A stretch of 6,954 nucleotides of DNA from Actinomycetota bacterium (GTDB lineage Bacteria; Actinomycetota; Acidimicrobiia; IMCC26256; BP-133), in NCBI GenBank assembly GCA_030838815.1, contig JAUZEX010000416.1, positions 1 to 6,954 of the forward strand, given 5' to 3'. Positions 1-5,574 of the stretch are shown here, in pieces. The translations under genes were made by a program, and so were the position numbers. The notes below the pieces were generated by a model. It was not told the DNA's origin. It saw only the letters and a program-made list of their open reading frames with translations, and searched no databases. The first letter of the stretch is position 1. Each line of letters begins with the position of its first letter.

Positions 1-72
1 ACCCACGCCGAGGCGGACACCCACGCCAAGGCGGACACCCACGCCAAGGCGGACACGCACGCCGACGCTGGC
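1..72 (+). repeat. 18-bp in-frame tandem repeat, four copies
   Basis: Copies lie at 1-18, 19-36, 37-54 and 55-72. Copies 2 and 3 are identical, copy 1 differs at one base, and copy 4 is more diverged. Each encodes a hexapeptide of the form Thr-His-Ala-X-Ala-Asp, with X being Glu, Lys, Lys and then Asp. The array continues as degenerate GACGCC/ACCGGC units to about base 108. It begins at the window edge, so more copies may lie upstream. Near-identity at the nucleotide level suggests recent expansion by slippage or unequal exchange. Confidence 0.9.
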
Positions 73-585
73 ACCGACGCCGACGCCGACACCGGCACCG
101 GCACAGTCGGCGACGCCGACGAGACCGAGACCGACCGCGTCGCCCGCCTCGTTGAGGAACGGGCCCGGGCCGTGTCCGAGGCCGAAGCCGCCATCCGCGG
201 CCTCCCCGACATCGACCGGCTGGCCGACCGCCGCCAGGCGCTGTCCCGCCGGGTGGCGATCCTGGAGACGTCGTCCGGCAGCGGTCCCCTGCTCGTCGCC
301 GCCGAGGAGGCGGAGATGGTGCTGCTCGGCCGCTTCGCCCAGACGCGGCGGATCGGGCCGGAGGCGGAGCCCGTCCCCGTCCTGGTCGACGATGCCCTGG
401 CCGCCTTTCCCCGCCACGAGAAGTGGCGCCTGCTCGACCTTCTCGCCCGGCTGGGCGAGGCCAGCCAGGTCGTCTACCTGACCGACGACGACGAGACCCT
501 CGAGTGGGCCCGCAGCCGCTCGGTCAACGGTGGCGTCGGGCTGCTCGCGCCCGAGCAGGAGCCCGAGGTCGCCACCGCCGTCTGA
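1..585 (+). CDS. C-terminal part of a probable SMC/RecN-like coiled-coil ATPase (5' end outside window)
   Basis: The frame is open from base 1 and ends at TGA 583-585, giving 194 visible residues; the true start is upstream. Residues 1-24 are Thr-His-Ala-(Glu/Lys/Asp)-Ala-(Asp/Gly) hexapeptides, followed by an acidic Asp/Thr/Gly stretch to about residue 46. A charged helical segment rich in Arg, Glu and Ala follows (about 47-85), consistent with a coiled-coil arm. The last part contains VLVDD (about residues 126-130), then a helix and QVVYLTDDDE. Hydrophobic strand plus Asp-Asp, then a strand ending in Thr-Asp, is how the Walker B and following strand of SMC, RecN and YhaN-like ATPases look. 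A P-loop would lie upstream and cannot be seen, so ATPase function is inference. An internal ATG at 172 is only a late in-frame codon. The stop lies 11 bp from the stop of the convergent PEBP gene. Confidence 0.7.
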   Translation, partial: THAEADTHAKADTHAKADTHADAGTDADADTGTGTVGDADETETDRVARLVEERARAVSEAEAAIRGLPDIDRLADRRQALSRRVAILETSSGSGPLLVAAEEAEMVLLGRFAQTRRIGPEAEPVPVLVDDALAAFPRHEKWRLLDLLARLGEASQVVYLTDDDETLEWARSRSVNGGVGLLAPEQEPEVATAV

Positions 586-596
586 GGCTCCGGGGC

Positions 597-1133
597 TTAC
601 CGGCCGTAGACCGGCACCATCACCGCCCGGGCCAGTGTGTGGAACGTCAGGTTGAACCCGATGATGGCCGGAGCCACGTCGGGCGTGACTTCCAGGTTCT
701 CGATGTCGACGGCGTGCACGGCGAAGACGTAGCGGTGGTCGCCGTGCCCCTCGGGCGGGGCGGCGCCGCCGAAGTCCTGGCTCCCGTAGTCGTTGCGGAC
801 GTGCTGGGCGCCCTTCGGCAGCCCCTCCATCGAACCACTGCCCGCCCCGGTCGGAAGCTCGGTCACGTCGGCCGGGATGTCGTAGAGGACCCAGTGCCAG
901 AAGCCGCTACCGGTCGGGGCGTCAGGGTCGTAGCACGTAACGGCGAAGCTGCGGGTCCCCTCCGGCGGGCCCTCCCACCGCAGGTGTGGCGAGGTGTTGC
1001 CGCCGGAGACGCCGAAGCCGTCGTAGACCTGCGCCTCGGACAGCTTCTGCCCGTCGGCCATGTCGTCGCTCGTAACCGTGAAACTCGGCACCGGGGGCAG
1101 GTAGTCGTACGGCAGCGGCGGGCGCTCGGGCAT
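597..1133 (-). CDS. PEBP family protein (YbhB/YbcL, Raf kinase inhibitor-like)
   Basis: The 178-residue product is a complete phosphatidylethanolamine-binding-protein fold, typical in length for the bacterial YbhB/YbcL group. The first signature is at residues 69-87 (DPDAPTG followed by WHWVLYDIP) and the second at about 122-143 (GGAAPP, then GHGDHRYVFAVHAVD). These loops form the small anion-binding pocket of the family. No signal peptide is visible, so the protein is probably cytoplasmic; the physiological ligand of bacterial members is generally unknown. I place the start at ATG 1133 because GGGAGG lies four bases upstream. An in-frame TTG at 1145 would start inside the sequence just upstream of that ribosome site and is less likely. 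The stop is TAA. It is convergent with the gene ending at 585 and divergent from the HTH gene at 1197. Confidence 0.93.
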   Translation of the reverse strand: MPERPPLPYDYLPPVPSFTVTSDDMADGQKLSEAQVYDGFGVSGGNTSPHLRWEGPPEGTRSFAVTCYDPDAPTGSGFWHWVLYDIPADVTELPTGAGSGSMEGLPKGAQHVRNDYGSQDFGGAAPPEGHGDHRYVFAVHAVDIENLEVTPDVAPAIIGFNLTFHTLARAVMVPVYGR

Positions 1134-1137
1134 CGTT

Positions 1138-1143
1138 CCTCCC
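1138..1143 (-). promoter_or_regulatory. Ribosome binding site GGGAGG of the PEBP gene
   Basis: On the minus strand GGGAGG is followed by AACG and then ATG at 1133. The spacing is slightly short, but this is the only Shine-Dalgarno match nearby and it decides the start in favour of ATG over the upstream TTG. Confidence 0.7.
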
Positions 1144-1180
1144 AACGTCGTGACTCGGTAGGGATCGGCGGACGGGCGTC

Positions 1181-1190
1181 AGCCTAGGGT
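1181..1190. promoter_or_regulatory. Overlapping back-to-back -10 boxes of a divergent promoter
   Basis: The sequence AGCCTAGGGT contains the palindrome CCTAGG. Read on the plus strand it gives TAGGGT (1185-1190), six bases before the ATG at 1197, the spacing expected for a leaderless actinobacterial mRNA. Read on the minus strand it gives TAGGCT (1186-1181), which would start a transcript near 1174 with a leader of about 40 bases that includes the GGGAGG site of the PEBP gene. Both match the TANNNT pattern. No convincing -35 box is seen for either. Transcription from both boxes is inference. Confidence 0.5.
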
Positions 1191-1196
1191 GGCGGC

Positions 1197-2048
1197 ATGA
1201 CGTACGCCCGCCGGTTGTGGCCGGCCTACGAGACCTACCACGCCCACATCTACTTCGTACCCGAAGCGACCGACGCGTACCGCGAACTCGGCCTCAAAGG
1301 CGGATGGATGGGCTACTTCGCCTCCCGGGCGGCCGCCCTCGGCGCCGCCTCCTCCGGGCTGGTGACCGCCGTCTTCTTCAACTTCCAGCCGGCGATGGTG
1401 GCCCGGGCGCTGCCCGACGCCTGGGCGCTGGCGTCGCCTGACGACGTCCTCGCCGCCCGGCTCCGCACCGCCGACCGGGCGTTGCGGCGCCTGCTCCCCG
1501 ATCACGTCGGGTCGCCGGCCGAGGCCGAGGCGGCGGCGCTGGCCCGGGAGGCGGCCGAAGCGGCGGCGCTGGCCGGCCGGCCCCTGTTCGGCGCGCTCCG
1601 GTCGCTGCCCTGGCCCGAGGAGCCGCACCTCGGGCTGTGGCACGCCTGCACGCTGCTGCGGGAGCACCGCGGCGACGGCCACGTCGCCGCCCTCACCGCC
1701 GCCGGCCTCGACGGCTGCGAGGCCCACGTCACCTTGACCGCGGCCGGGAACGTTCCCCGGGCAACGCTGCAAGCCAACCGGAAGTGGAGCGACGATGACT
1801 GGGCGGCGGCCGAGGCGCGCCTGGCGGCGAGGGGCTGGCTCGACGCCGCCGGCGGCCTCACCGACGCCGGACGGGCGGGGCGGGCCGAAGTCGAGAACCG
1901 CACCGACGACCTGGCCGAGGAACCGTGGCGGGCCCTCGGCCCCGAGCGGACGGAGCGGCTCCTCGAGTTGCTGACCCCGATGGCCCGGGCCATCAACGAC
2001 GCCGGAGGCGTCCCCGTCCCCAACCCGGTGGGCGTCCCGGCGCCGTAG
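1197..2048 (+). CDS. SCO6745/SalK-like helix-turn-helix family protein
   Basis: The 283-residue protein matches the actinobacterial SCO6745 family (also called SalK-like). The N-terminal block has the characteristic order of HAHIYFVPEA (15-24), LGLKGGWMGYFASRAAALG (31-49), a phenylalanine-containing FFNF stretch and LPDAWALASP (72-81). The middle carries LWHACTLLREHRGDGHVAAL (147-166). The C-terminal part, about 186-240, resembles a winged helix: RATLQANRKWSDDDW, then a helix ending in ARGWLDAAGGLTDAG, then ENRTDDLAEEPW. Family members are mostly uncharacterised; a regulatory or small-molecule-sensing role is suggested by the winged-helix-like part but is not established. An Ala/Glu-rich helix at about 107-127 looks like a linker. 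There is no clear Shine-Dalgarno site, but a -10 box six bases upstream fits leaderless expression. The stop TAG is only 3 bp from the stop of the convergent membrane protein gene. Confidence 0.88.
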   Translation: MTYARRLWPAYETYHAHIYFVPEATDAYRELGLKGGWMGYFASRAAALGAASSGLVTAVFFNFQPAMVARALPDAWALASPDDVLAARLRTADRALRRLLPDHVGSPAEAEAAALAREAAEAAALAGRPLFGALRSLPWPEEPHLGLWHACTLLREHRGDGHVAALTAAGLDGCEAHVTLTAAGNVPRATLQANRKWSDDDWAAAEARLAARGWLDAAGGLTDAGRAGRAEVENRTDDLAEEPWRALGPERTERLLELLTPMARAINDAGGVPVPNPVGVPAP

Positions 2049-2051
2049 TCC

Positions 2052-2879
2052 TCAACCCTGCAGCTGCATGGCCGAGGACAGAGCCTCCTTCAGCTCTTCC
2101 TTGGTCATCTGCGACCGGCCCGGGATGTCCATCTCCTGGGCCATCTCGTAGAGCTCTTCCTTGCTCAGCTCGTCGAGGTCGATCTCCTTGATCCGGGACC
2201 GGCGACCGCGCCCGTTGCCGTTGCCGTTGCCGTGACCGTTGCCTCCGCTCCGCTCCGTCGCCCGCGACCGGGTCCCGGTGTTGGTCGCCGCCAGCCGCTC
2301 CCGCACGTCGACCTCGGCCGCCTGCGCCCGGCGGGACAGCTTGGTGAACCAGTGCTCGCCGAGGAAGCCGCCGAGGACCGATCCCAGCAGCATCCCGCCC
2401 AGCGAGGCGACGCCGGCGAACGACCCGACGTGGCGCCACTCGTCGCGGGTCGTCGGAATACCGAAGAGGCGCAGGGCGTCCGTCACCGCCTTCACATCCT
2501 TCGGCTTGGTGAGGCTCCGCACGAGCAGCGCCACGGCCCCGACGACGAGGATGCTGCCCACGAACACGCCGATCCCGTGGAGGATCCCCCGCCGCCATGC
2601 CATCCGTCCGGCGACGTAGCCGGCCCAGAGGTACGACACGAACAGCAGCAGGCCGACGAGGAGGCCGCCCCGGGTGCCGATGTGGCCCCAGCTCTCGGTC
2701 AGGTCGAGTTTCGAGCCCCGGTGGTGGAGGACGGCGATGGCGCCGCCCAGGAGCAGGGCGAAGGTGGAGTAGCCGACGAGCACGCCGGCCAGGATGGAGA
2801 TCGGCGAGACCGGCCCGGTCCCCGCCAGTTGGGCGAGGTCGGACCGGGTCTTCGAGTGCTCGACGGCGGTGGTGGCCAT
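2052..2879 (-). CDS. Four-helix membrane protein with C-terminal Rho-N/SAP-like domain
   Basis: The 275-residue product has four hydrophobic segments at about 27-51, 71-94, 99-120 and 152-174, resembling the small TIGR04086-type membrane proteins. A charged stretch follows, then a Gly/Asn/His/Arg-rich linker (about 212-227). The last 45 residues contain DLDELSKEELYEMAQEMDIP (235-254), then GRSQMTKEELKEAL, a two-helix module of the Rho N-terminal/SAP type that recurs at the ends of actinobacterial proteins and can bind nucleic acid in some families; binding here is unproven. I chose ATG 2879 because GGGAGG lies seven bases upstream. A GTG at 2918 would add 13 residues but would place that site inside the gene. 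It is on the same strand as the FtsH-like protease and 127 bp downstream of it, so an adaptor or substrate role is possible but only inferred. Confidence 0.85.
   Translation of the reverse strand: MATTAVEHSKTRSDLAQLAGTGPVSPISILAGVLVGYSTFALLLGGAIAVLHHRGSKLDLTESWGHIGTRGGLLVGLLLFVSYLWAGYVAGRMAWRRGILHGIGVFVGSILVVGAVALLVRSLTKPKDVKAVTDALRLFGIPTTRDEWRHVGSFAGVASLGGMLLGSVLGGFLGEHWFTKLSRRAQAAEVDVRERLAATNTGTRSRATERSGGNGHGNGNGNGRGRRSRIKEIDLDELSKEELYEMAQEMDIPGRSQMTKEELKEALSSAMQLQG
2213..2243 (-). repeat. Hexanucleotide repeat encoding a Gly-Asn linker
   Basis: CGTTGC units repeat at a 6-base period on the plus strand, with one interrupted copy (GTGACC). On the coding strand they read as Gly-Asn and Gly-His dipeptides, forming a flexible linker between the membrane part and the C-terminal helical module of the membrane protein. 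Confidence 0.8.
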
Positions 2880-2886
2880 GACGGCG

Positions 2887-2892
2887 CCTCCC
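2887..2892 (-). promoter_or_regulatory. Ribosome binding site GGGAGG of the four-helix membrane protein
   Basis: On the minus strand GGGAGG is followed by the seven bases CGCCGTC and ATG at 2879. The good match and spacing decide this start against the upstream GTG at 2918. Confidence 0.8.
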
Positions 2893-2917
2893 AAGGGAGA
2901 TCGAAACAACCGGGTCA

Positions 2918-2934
2918 CATCTAAGGCGTAGATG
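2918..2934. repeat. Perfect inverted repeat CATCTA-N5-TAGATG upstream of the membrane protein gene
   Basis: Six-base arms CATCTA and TAGATG are separated by five bases. The 17-bp element lies 38 bases upstream of the ATG at 2879. Its size and spacing are those of a dimeric regulator's operator, and it could also be a small hairpin. No regulator or -10/-35 pair is clearly associated with it. Confidence 0.4.
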
Positions 2935-2987
2935 CCCGTTGACGTGCCGCTTCAATCGCCCCGGGGAGGCGTCCAGAGATATCCGAA

Positions 2988-3001
2988 GGTTCGGCGGAAC
3001 C
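2988..3001 (-). terminator. Possible weak hairpin after the FtsH-like gene
   Basis: GGTTC and GAACC form a five-base stem with a four-base GGCG loop, six bases beyond the protease stop codon. There is no U tract, so termination is uncertain and read-through into the downstream membrane protein gene is possible. Confidence 0.25.
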
Positions 3002-3006
3002 CCGAC

Positions 3007-4887
3007 CTACAGGGAGACCCCGGTCTTGATCTCGCGCCGGCCCCAGCCGTCCTGGGCCGGCTTGGTGGCGGCCGCCCGCTCCAGGAGGTCGGTGATCTCG
3101 TCGCCGACGAGCTCGTTGCGCTCCAGCAGCGAACCGACCAGGGCCTCGACGAGGTGGCGGTGCTCCGACAGCAGCCGGCGAGCGGTCTCCTTGGCCTCGA
3201 GGAGGAGGACCTCGACCCGCTTGCGGCCGTCGTCGTTGGACAGCACCTTGGCCACCAGACCGGCCGACATCGGCCCCGACTCGATGGCATCGAACGAGAT
3301 GAGCGTGCCACCCATGCCGTAGGAGCCGACCATCTGCGCCGCCAGCTGCGTGGCGTAGGCCAGGTCGCCGGCCGGGCCGGTGGAGGCCGCCCCGAAGGCC
3401 AGCTCCTCGGCCGCCATGCCGCCGAAGGCGATGGCCATGAGGCCCTTCAGCTCCTCCTCCGTACGGGTGAAGCGCTCCTCGGCGTCGGAGTGGGCCAGGA
3501 GCCCGAGGGCGTCCCGGCGCTTGATGATCGACAGGACCTCGAGGTTCCGGTCGCTGACCAGGTGGGCGACGACGGCGTGGCCGCCTTCGTGGGTGGCGAT
3601 GCGGCGCTTCTCGCCCTCGGTGTACTCCACCGGCTGCTTGAGCCCGATCTCCTCGGTGAACTTGGCCTGCTGGACGTCGGACCAGGTCATGGCCTCCCGC
3701 CCGTCCCGCAGCGCCCACACCAGGCCCTCGTCGAAGAGGTGCTCGATCATCACCGGCGAGTAGCCGGCGGTCGTGGCCGCCAGGGCGTCACGCCGGTCGC
3801 CCCGGTCGAGGTCGGCCTCGTGGGACTTGCGGGCCAGGTAGTAGTCGATGATCTCGCGCCGCCCGCTGCGGGACGGCAGGTCGAAGTGGACGGAACGGTC
3901 GAACCTGCCGGGGCGGAGCAGCGCCGGGTCGAGGTCGTCGGCCCGGTTGGTGGCCCCGATGATGAGGACGTTGGCCGGGGTCGAGCGGCCCTTCGACAGC
4001 TGCCGGTGGTCGGGCAGCCAGGTGTTCAGGCGGTCGACGACGAAGCCGTGCAGCTTCTCGGTCTTCGTGGGGTGGTCGAAGCTCTGCAGCTGGATGAGGA
4101 GCTCGTTGACGATGCCGGCGACGCCTTCCCGGCCCTGCGACCGGGACACGGTGGTGGCCGCGGCCGCCCTTCCCTCAGCCCCCCCGGCACCACTCGGCGC
4201 GCCGGTCATGCGCATCCCGGCCCGGGAGGCGGCGATGGCGTCGATCTCCTCGATGAAGCCGACCGCGCCGCCCTCGGCCCGGGCGGCCTTGCGCAGTTCC
4301 TTGAAGTACGACCGGATCTTCCGGTTTGTCTGCCCGTAGTACATCGACTGGAAGGCGGACGACGACACGTAGAAGAACGGGACCCCGGCCTCCTTGGCCA
4401 GCGCCTTGGCCATGTAGGTCTTGCCGGTGCCGGGCGGGCCCTCGAAGAGGATGCCCCGCCGGGGCGTGCCGCCCATCGCCTCCCGGAACGTCTTGAAGCC
4501 CAGGAACAGGTTGAGGGTGCGGACGACCTCTTCGAGGACGTTGTCCATGCCCTTCACGTCGGCGAAGCCGATCTCGATCTCCGACGGGCGGAACCGGACG
4601 TGGGGCGACTTGCCCGCCGCCGCCATCGGCAGGACGAGCATGATCCCCAGGAACCCGATCAGCATGATCTCGGGAAACATCGTCGCCAGACCGGCCGGGA
4701 GGTGCGGGAAGCCCATGGCCACCGGGTTGCCGGCCAGCTGTCGCCACCACAGCCATATGGCCAGCGGGCCCATGATCGCCAGCGAGCGCTGCACCCGGCG
4801 CTGGCGGTTGCGCTCCCGCAGGCGGGCCACGTCGGCCTGTCCCCGCCGGATGACGCCGACCTGACCGAGAGTGGTGACTTCAGTCAT
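3007..4887 (-). CDS. FtsH-like membrane-anchored AAA+ zinc metalloprotease
   Basis: This 626-residue protein has FtsH architecture and is expected to unfold and degrade proteins at the cytoplasmic membrane face. Two hydrophobic segments lie at about 35-50 and 72-91. The AAA module has Walker A GPPGTGKT (150-157), pore loop MYYGQ (182-186), a Walker B region GFIEEID (210-216), sensor 1 ATN (312-314) and an RPGRFDR arginine-finger motif (325-331). The peptidase has HEGGH (433-437), with the third zinc ligand probably Asp508 in TGPAGDLAYAT, so proteolysis should be intact. Unusual points are Glu in place of the first Walker B Asp, Tyr-Tyr-Gly in place of the usual Phe-Val-Gly pore loop, a very short loop between the membrane helices, and a segment of about 90 residues between Walker B and sensor 1, longer than in typical FtsH. 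ATG 4887 has GGAAGGG six bases upstream. It is probably a divergent paralogue rather than the housekeeping FtsH. Confidence 0.93.
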   Translation of the reverse strand: MTEVTTLGQVGVIRRGQADVARLRERNRQRRVQRSLAIMGPLAIWLWWRQLAGNPVAMGFPHLPAGLATMFPEIMLIGFLGIMLVLPMAAAGKSPHVRFRPSEIEIGFADVKGMDNVLEEVVRTLNLFLGFKTFREAMGGTPRRGILFEGPPGTGKTYMAKALAKEAGVPFFYVSSSAFQSMYYGQTNRKIRSYFKELRKAARAEGGAVGFIEEIDAIAASRAGMRMTGAPSGAGGAEGRAAAATTVSRSQGREGVAGIVNELLIQLQSFDHPTKTEKLHGFVVDRLNTWLPDHRQLSKGRSTPANVLIIGATNRADDLDPALLRPGRFDRSVHFDLPSRSGRREIIDYYLARKSHEADLDRGDRRDALAATTAGYSPVMIEHLFDEGLVWALRDGREAMTWSDVQQAKFTEEIGLKQPVEYTEGEKRRIATHEGGHAVVAHLVSDRNLEVLSIIKRRDALGLLAHSDAEERFTRTEEELKGLMAIAFGGMAAEELAFGAASTGPAGDLAYATQLAAQMVGSYGMGGTLISFDAIESGPMSAGLVAKVLSNDDGRKRVEVLLLEAKETARRLLSEHRHLVEALVGSLLERNELVGDEITDLLERAAATKPAQDGWGRREIKTGVSL

Positions 4888-4893
4888 TGGCTA

Positions 4894-4900
4894 CCCTTCC
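4894..4900 (-). promoter_or_regulatory. Ribosome binding site GGAAGGG of the FtsH-like gene
   Basis: On the minus strand GGAAGGG is followed by TAGCCA and ATG at 4887, a good Shine-Dalgarno match at six-base spacing. I could not find a convincing promoter in the remaining 170 bp up to the divergent gene. Confidence 0.7.
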
Positions 4901-5070
4901 TTCCGCATGACGGACCTTTGGGTGAGTGGTGGGGGGCCTTGCGAACGGGGTTTCGACGGTCCGTTCCCCGCTCCCTCTCTGACAACGCCGGGGAGGCGCC
5001 GGATCGCGTCTCTGACCAGCACATCCGCTCCCGCTGGCGGCACTTCGCACCCGGAATCCGTCCGCGACCG

Positions 5071-5493
5071 GTGACGGCCTCCGCTCCCCCTCTGCCCCGC
5101 TTCGACCAGGGGCTGCAGTCGCTCGTGCTCGTCAGCGGCTTCGTGTTCTCCGCCCCGCTGGTGATCCCGGTCGTGGCCGTGGTGGCGGCGGTGTCGGCGG
5201 TGCGGCCCGACCTGTCGCCCGTCCCCCGGCTGATCACGCTGCTCATCGAGCAGCGCCTCGGTCGCGACGCCGCCGACTCGGTGCGAGGGGAGGGCTACCC
5301 GGCGCCGTGGCGGACGGCGGCGGCCCTGCTGGCCGCCATCCTCGCCCTCGGGACGCTGGTGCTGGCCGTCGGCGACCGCAGCGCCGCCTGGGCCTTCGGG
5401 CTCCCGGCCGCGGCGCTGGCCGCTCTGGCCTCCGTCGGCGGGGTGTGCGTGGGCTGCCAGCTCCACGCCCGCCGCGCTCAGCGCGGCCGCTGA
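5071..5493 (+). CDS. DUF4395 family membrane protein
   Basis: The 140-residue product begins with a short Pro-rich tail, then RFDQG (10-14) and a hydrophobic pair at about 16-45. A charged loop with RPDLSP follows, then two more hydrophobic segments at about 82-100 and 106-124. It ends in GVCVGCQ (124-130) and a short Arg-rich tail. The RFxQG start, paired hydrophobic segments and terminal CxGC motif are the hallmarks of DUF4395. The function is unknown; members are often near thiol-redox or rhodanese-like genes, none of which is visible here. I chose GTG 5071 because it begins directly before the conserved part; no ATG or clear Shine-Dalgarno site lies in frame close upstream, so the exact start is uncertain. 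The same frame stays open far upstream as a shadow of the protease gene and should not be annotated as one large protein. The 183 bp separating it from the divergent protease show no clear promoter or RNA gene. Confidence 0.82.
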   Translation: MTASAPPLPRFDQGLQSLVLVSGFVFSAPLVIPVVAVVAAVSAVRPDLSPVPRLITLLIEQRLGRDAADSVRGEGYPAPWRTAAALLAAILALGTLVLAVGDRSAAWAFGLPAAALAALASVGGVCVGCQLHARRAQRGR

Positions 5494-5516
5494 CGACCGT
5501 CGCCAGACCGAGCCGA

Positions 5517-5567
5517 CCAACCGGCGCTCGTCCGTCGCGCATGGCGCGACGGAGCAGCGCCGGTTGG
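5517..5567. terminator. Long imperfect inverted repeat, probable bidirectional terminator
   Basis: Outer arms CCAACCGGCGCT (5517-5528) and AGCGCCGGTTGG (5556-5567) pair perfectly. Inner arms TCCGTCGCGC (5531-5540) and GCGCGACGGA (5544-5553) also pair perfectly. Two mismatched base positions (CG opposite GC) separate the arms, and the apex is ATG. This gives 22 paired positions in 51 bases. It sits in the 81-bp gap between the convergent DUF4395 and epimerase genes, where a two-way terminator is expected. It lacks a T tract on either side, as is common in high-G+C genomes. Confidence 0.7.
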
Positions 5568-5574
5568 CGGTTGA

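Noticed and set aside
1..108. CRISPR-like array in the repeats at the left edge
   Set aside because: The units are adjacent without spacers, are in frame and encode a hexapeptide repeat.
1134..1145. TTG at 1145 as the start of the PEBP gene
   Set aside because: It would be followed directly by the GGGAGG ribosome site of the ATG at 1133, so the ATG is the better start.
1179..1772. Minus-strand open frame of 197 residues over the HTH gene
   Set aside because: Antisense shadow, Gly/Arg-rich, no domain; the plus-strand frame matches a known family.
2880..2918. GTG at 2918 as the start of the four-helix membrane protein
   Set aside because: The strong GGGAGG site seven bases before ATG 2879 would then lie inside the gene; the added 13 residues have no visible feature.
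1993..2955. Minus-strand 320-residue frame overlapping the membrane protein
   Set aside because: Arg/Pro/Gly-rich translation in another frame of the same strand; the four-helix frame has a ribosome site and recognisable domains.
4943..4966. GAACGG/CCGTTC inverted repeat between protease and DUF4395 genes
   Set aside because: Six-base arms with a 12-base loop in high-G+C DNA; too weak to call.
2932..5493. An 853-residue open frame on the plus strand across the protease gene
   Set aside because: Most of it is antisense to the well-supported FtsH-like gene and its composition (Arg/Gly/Pro/Val-rich with no family match) is that of a high-G+C shadow. Only the last 140 residues, from 5071, are a real DUF4395 gene.
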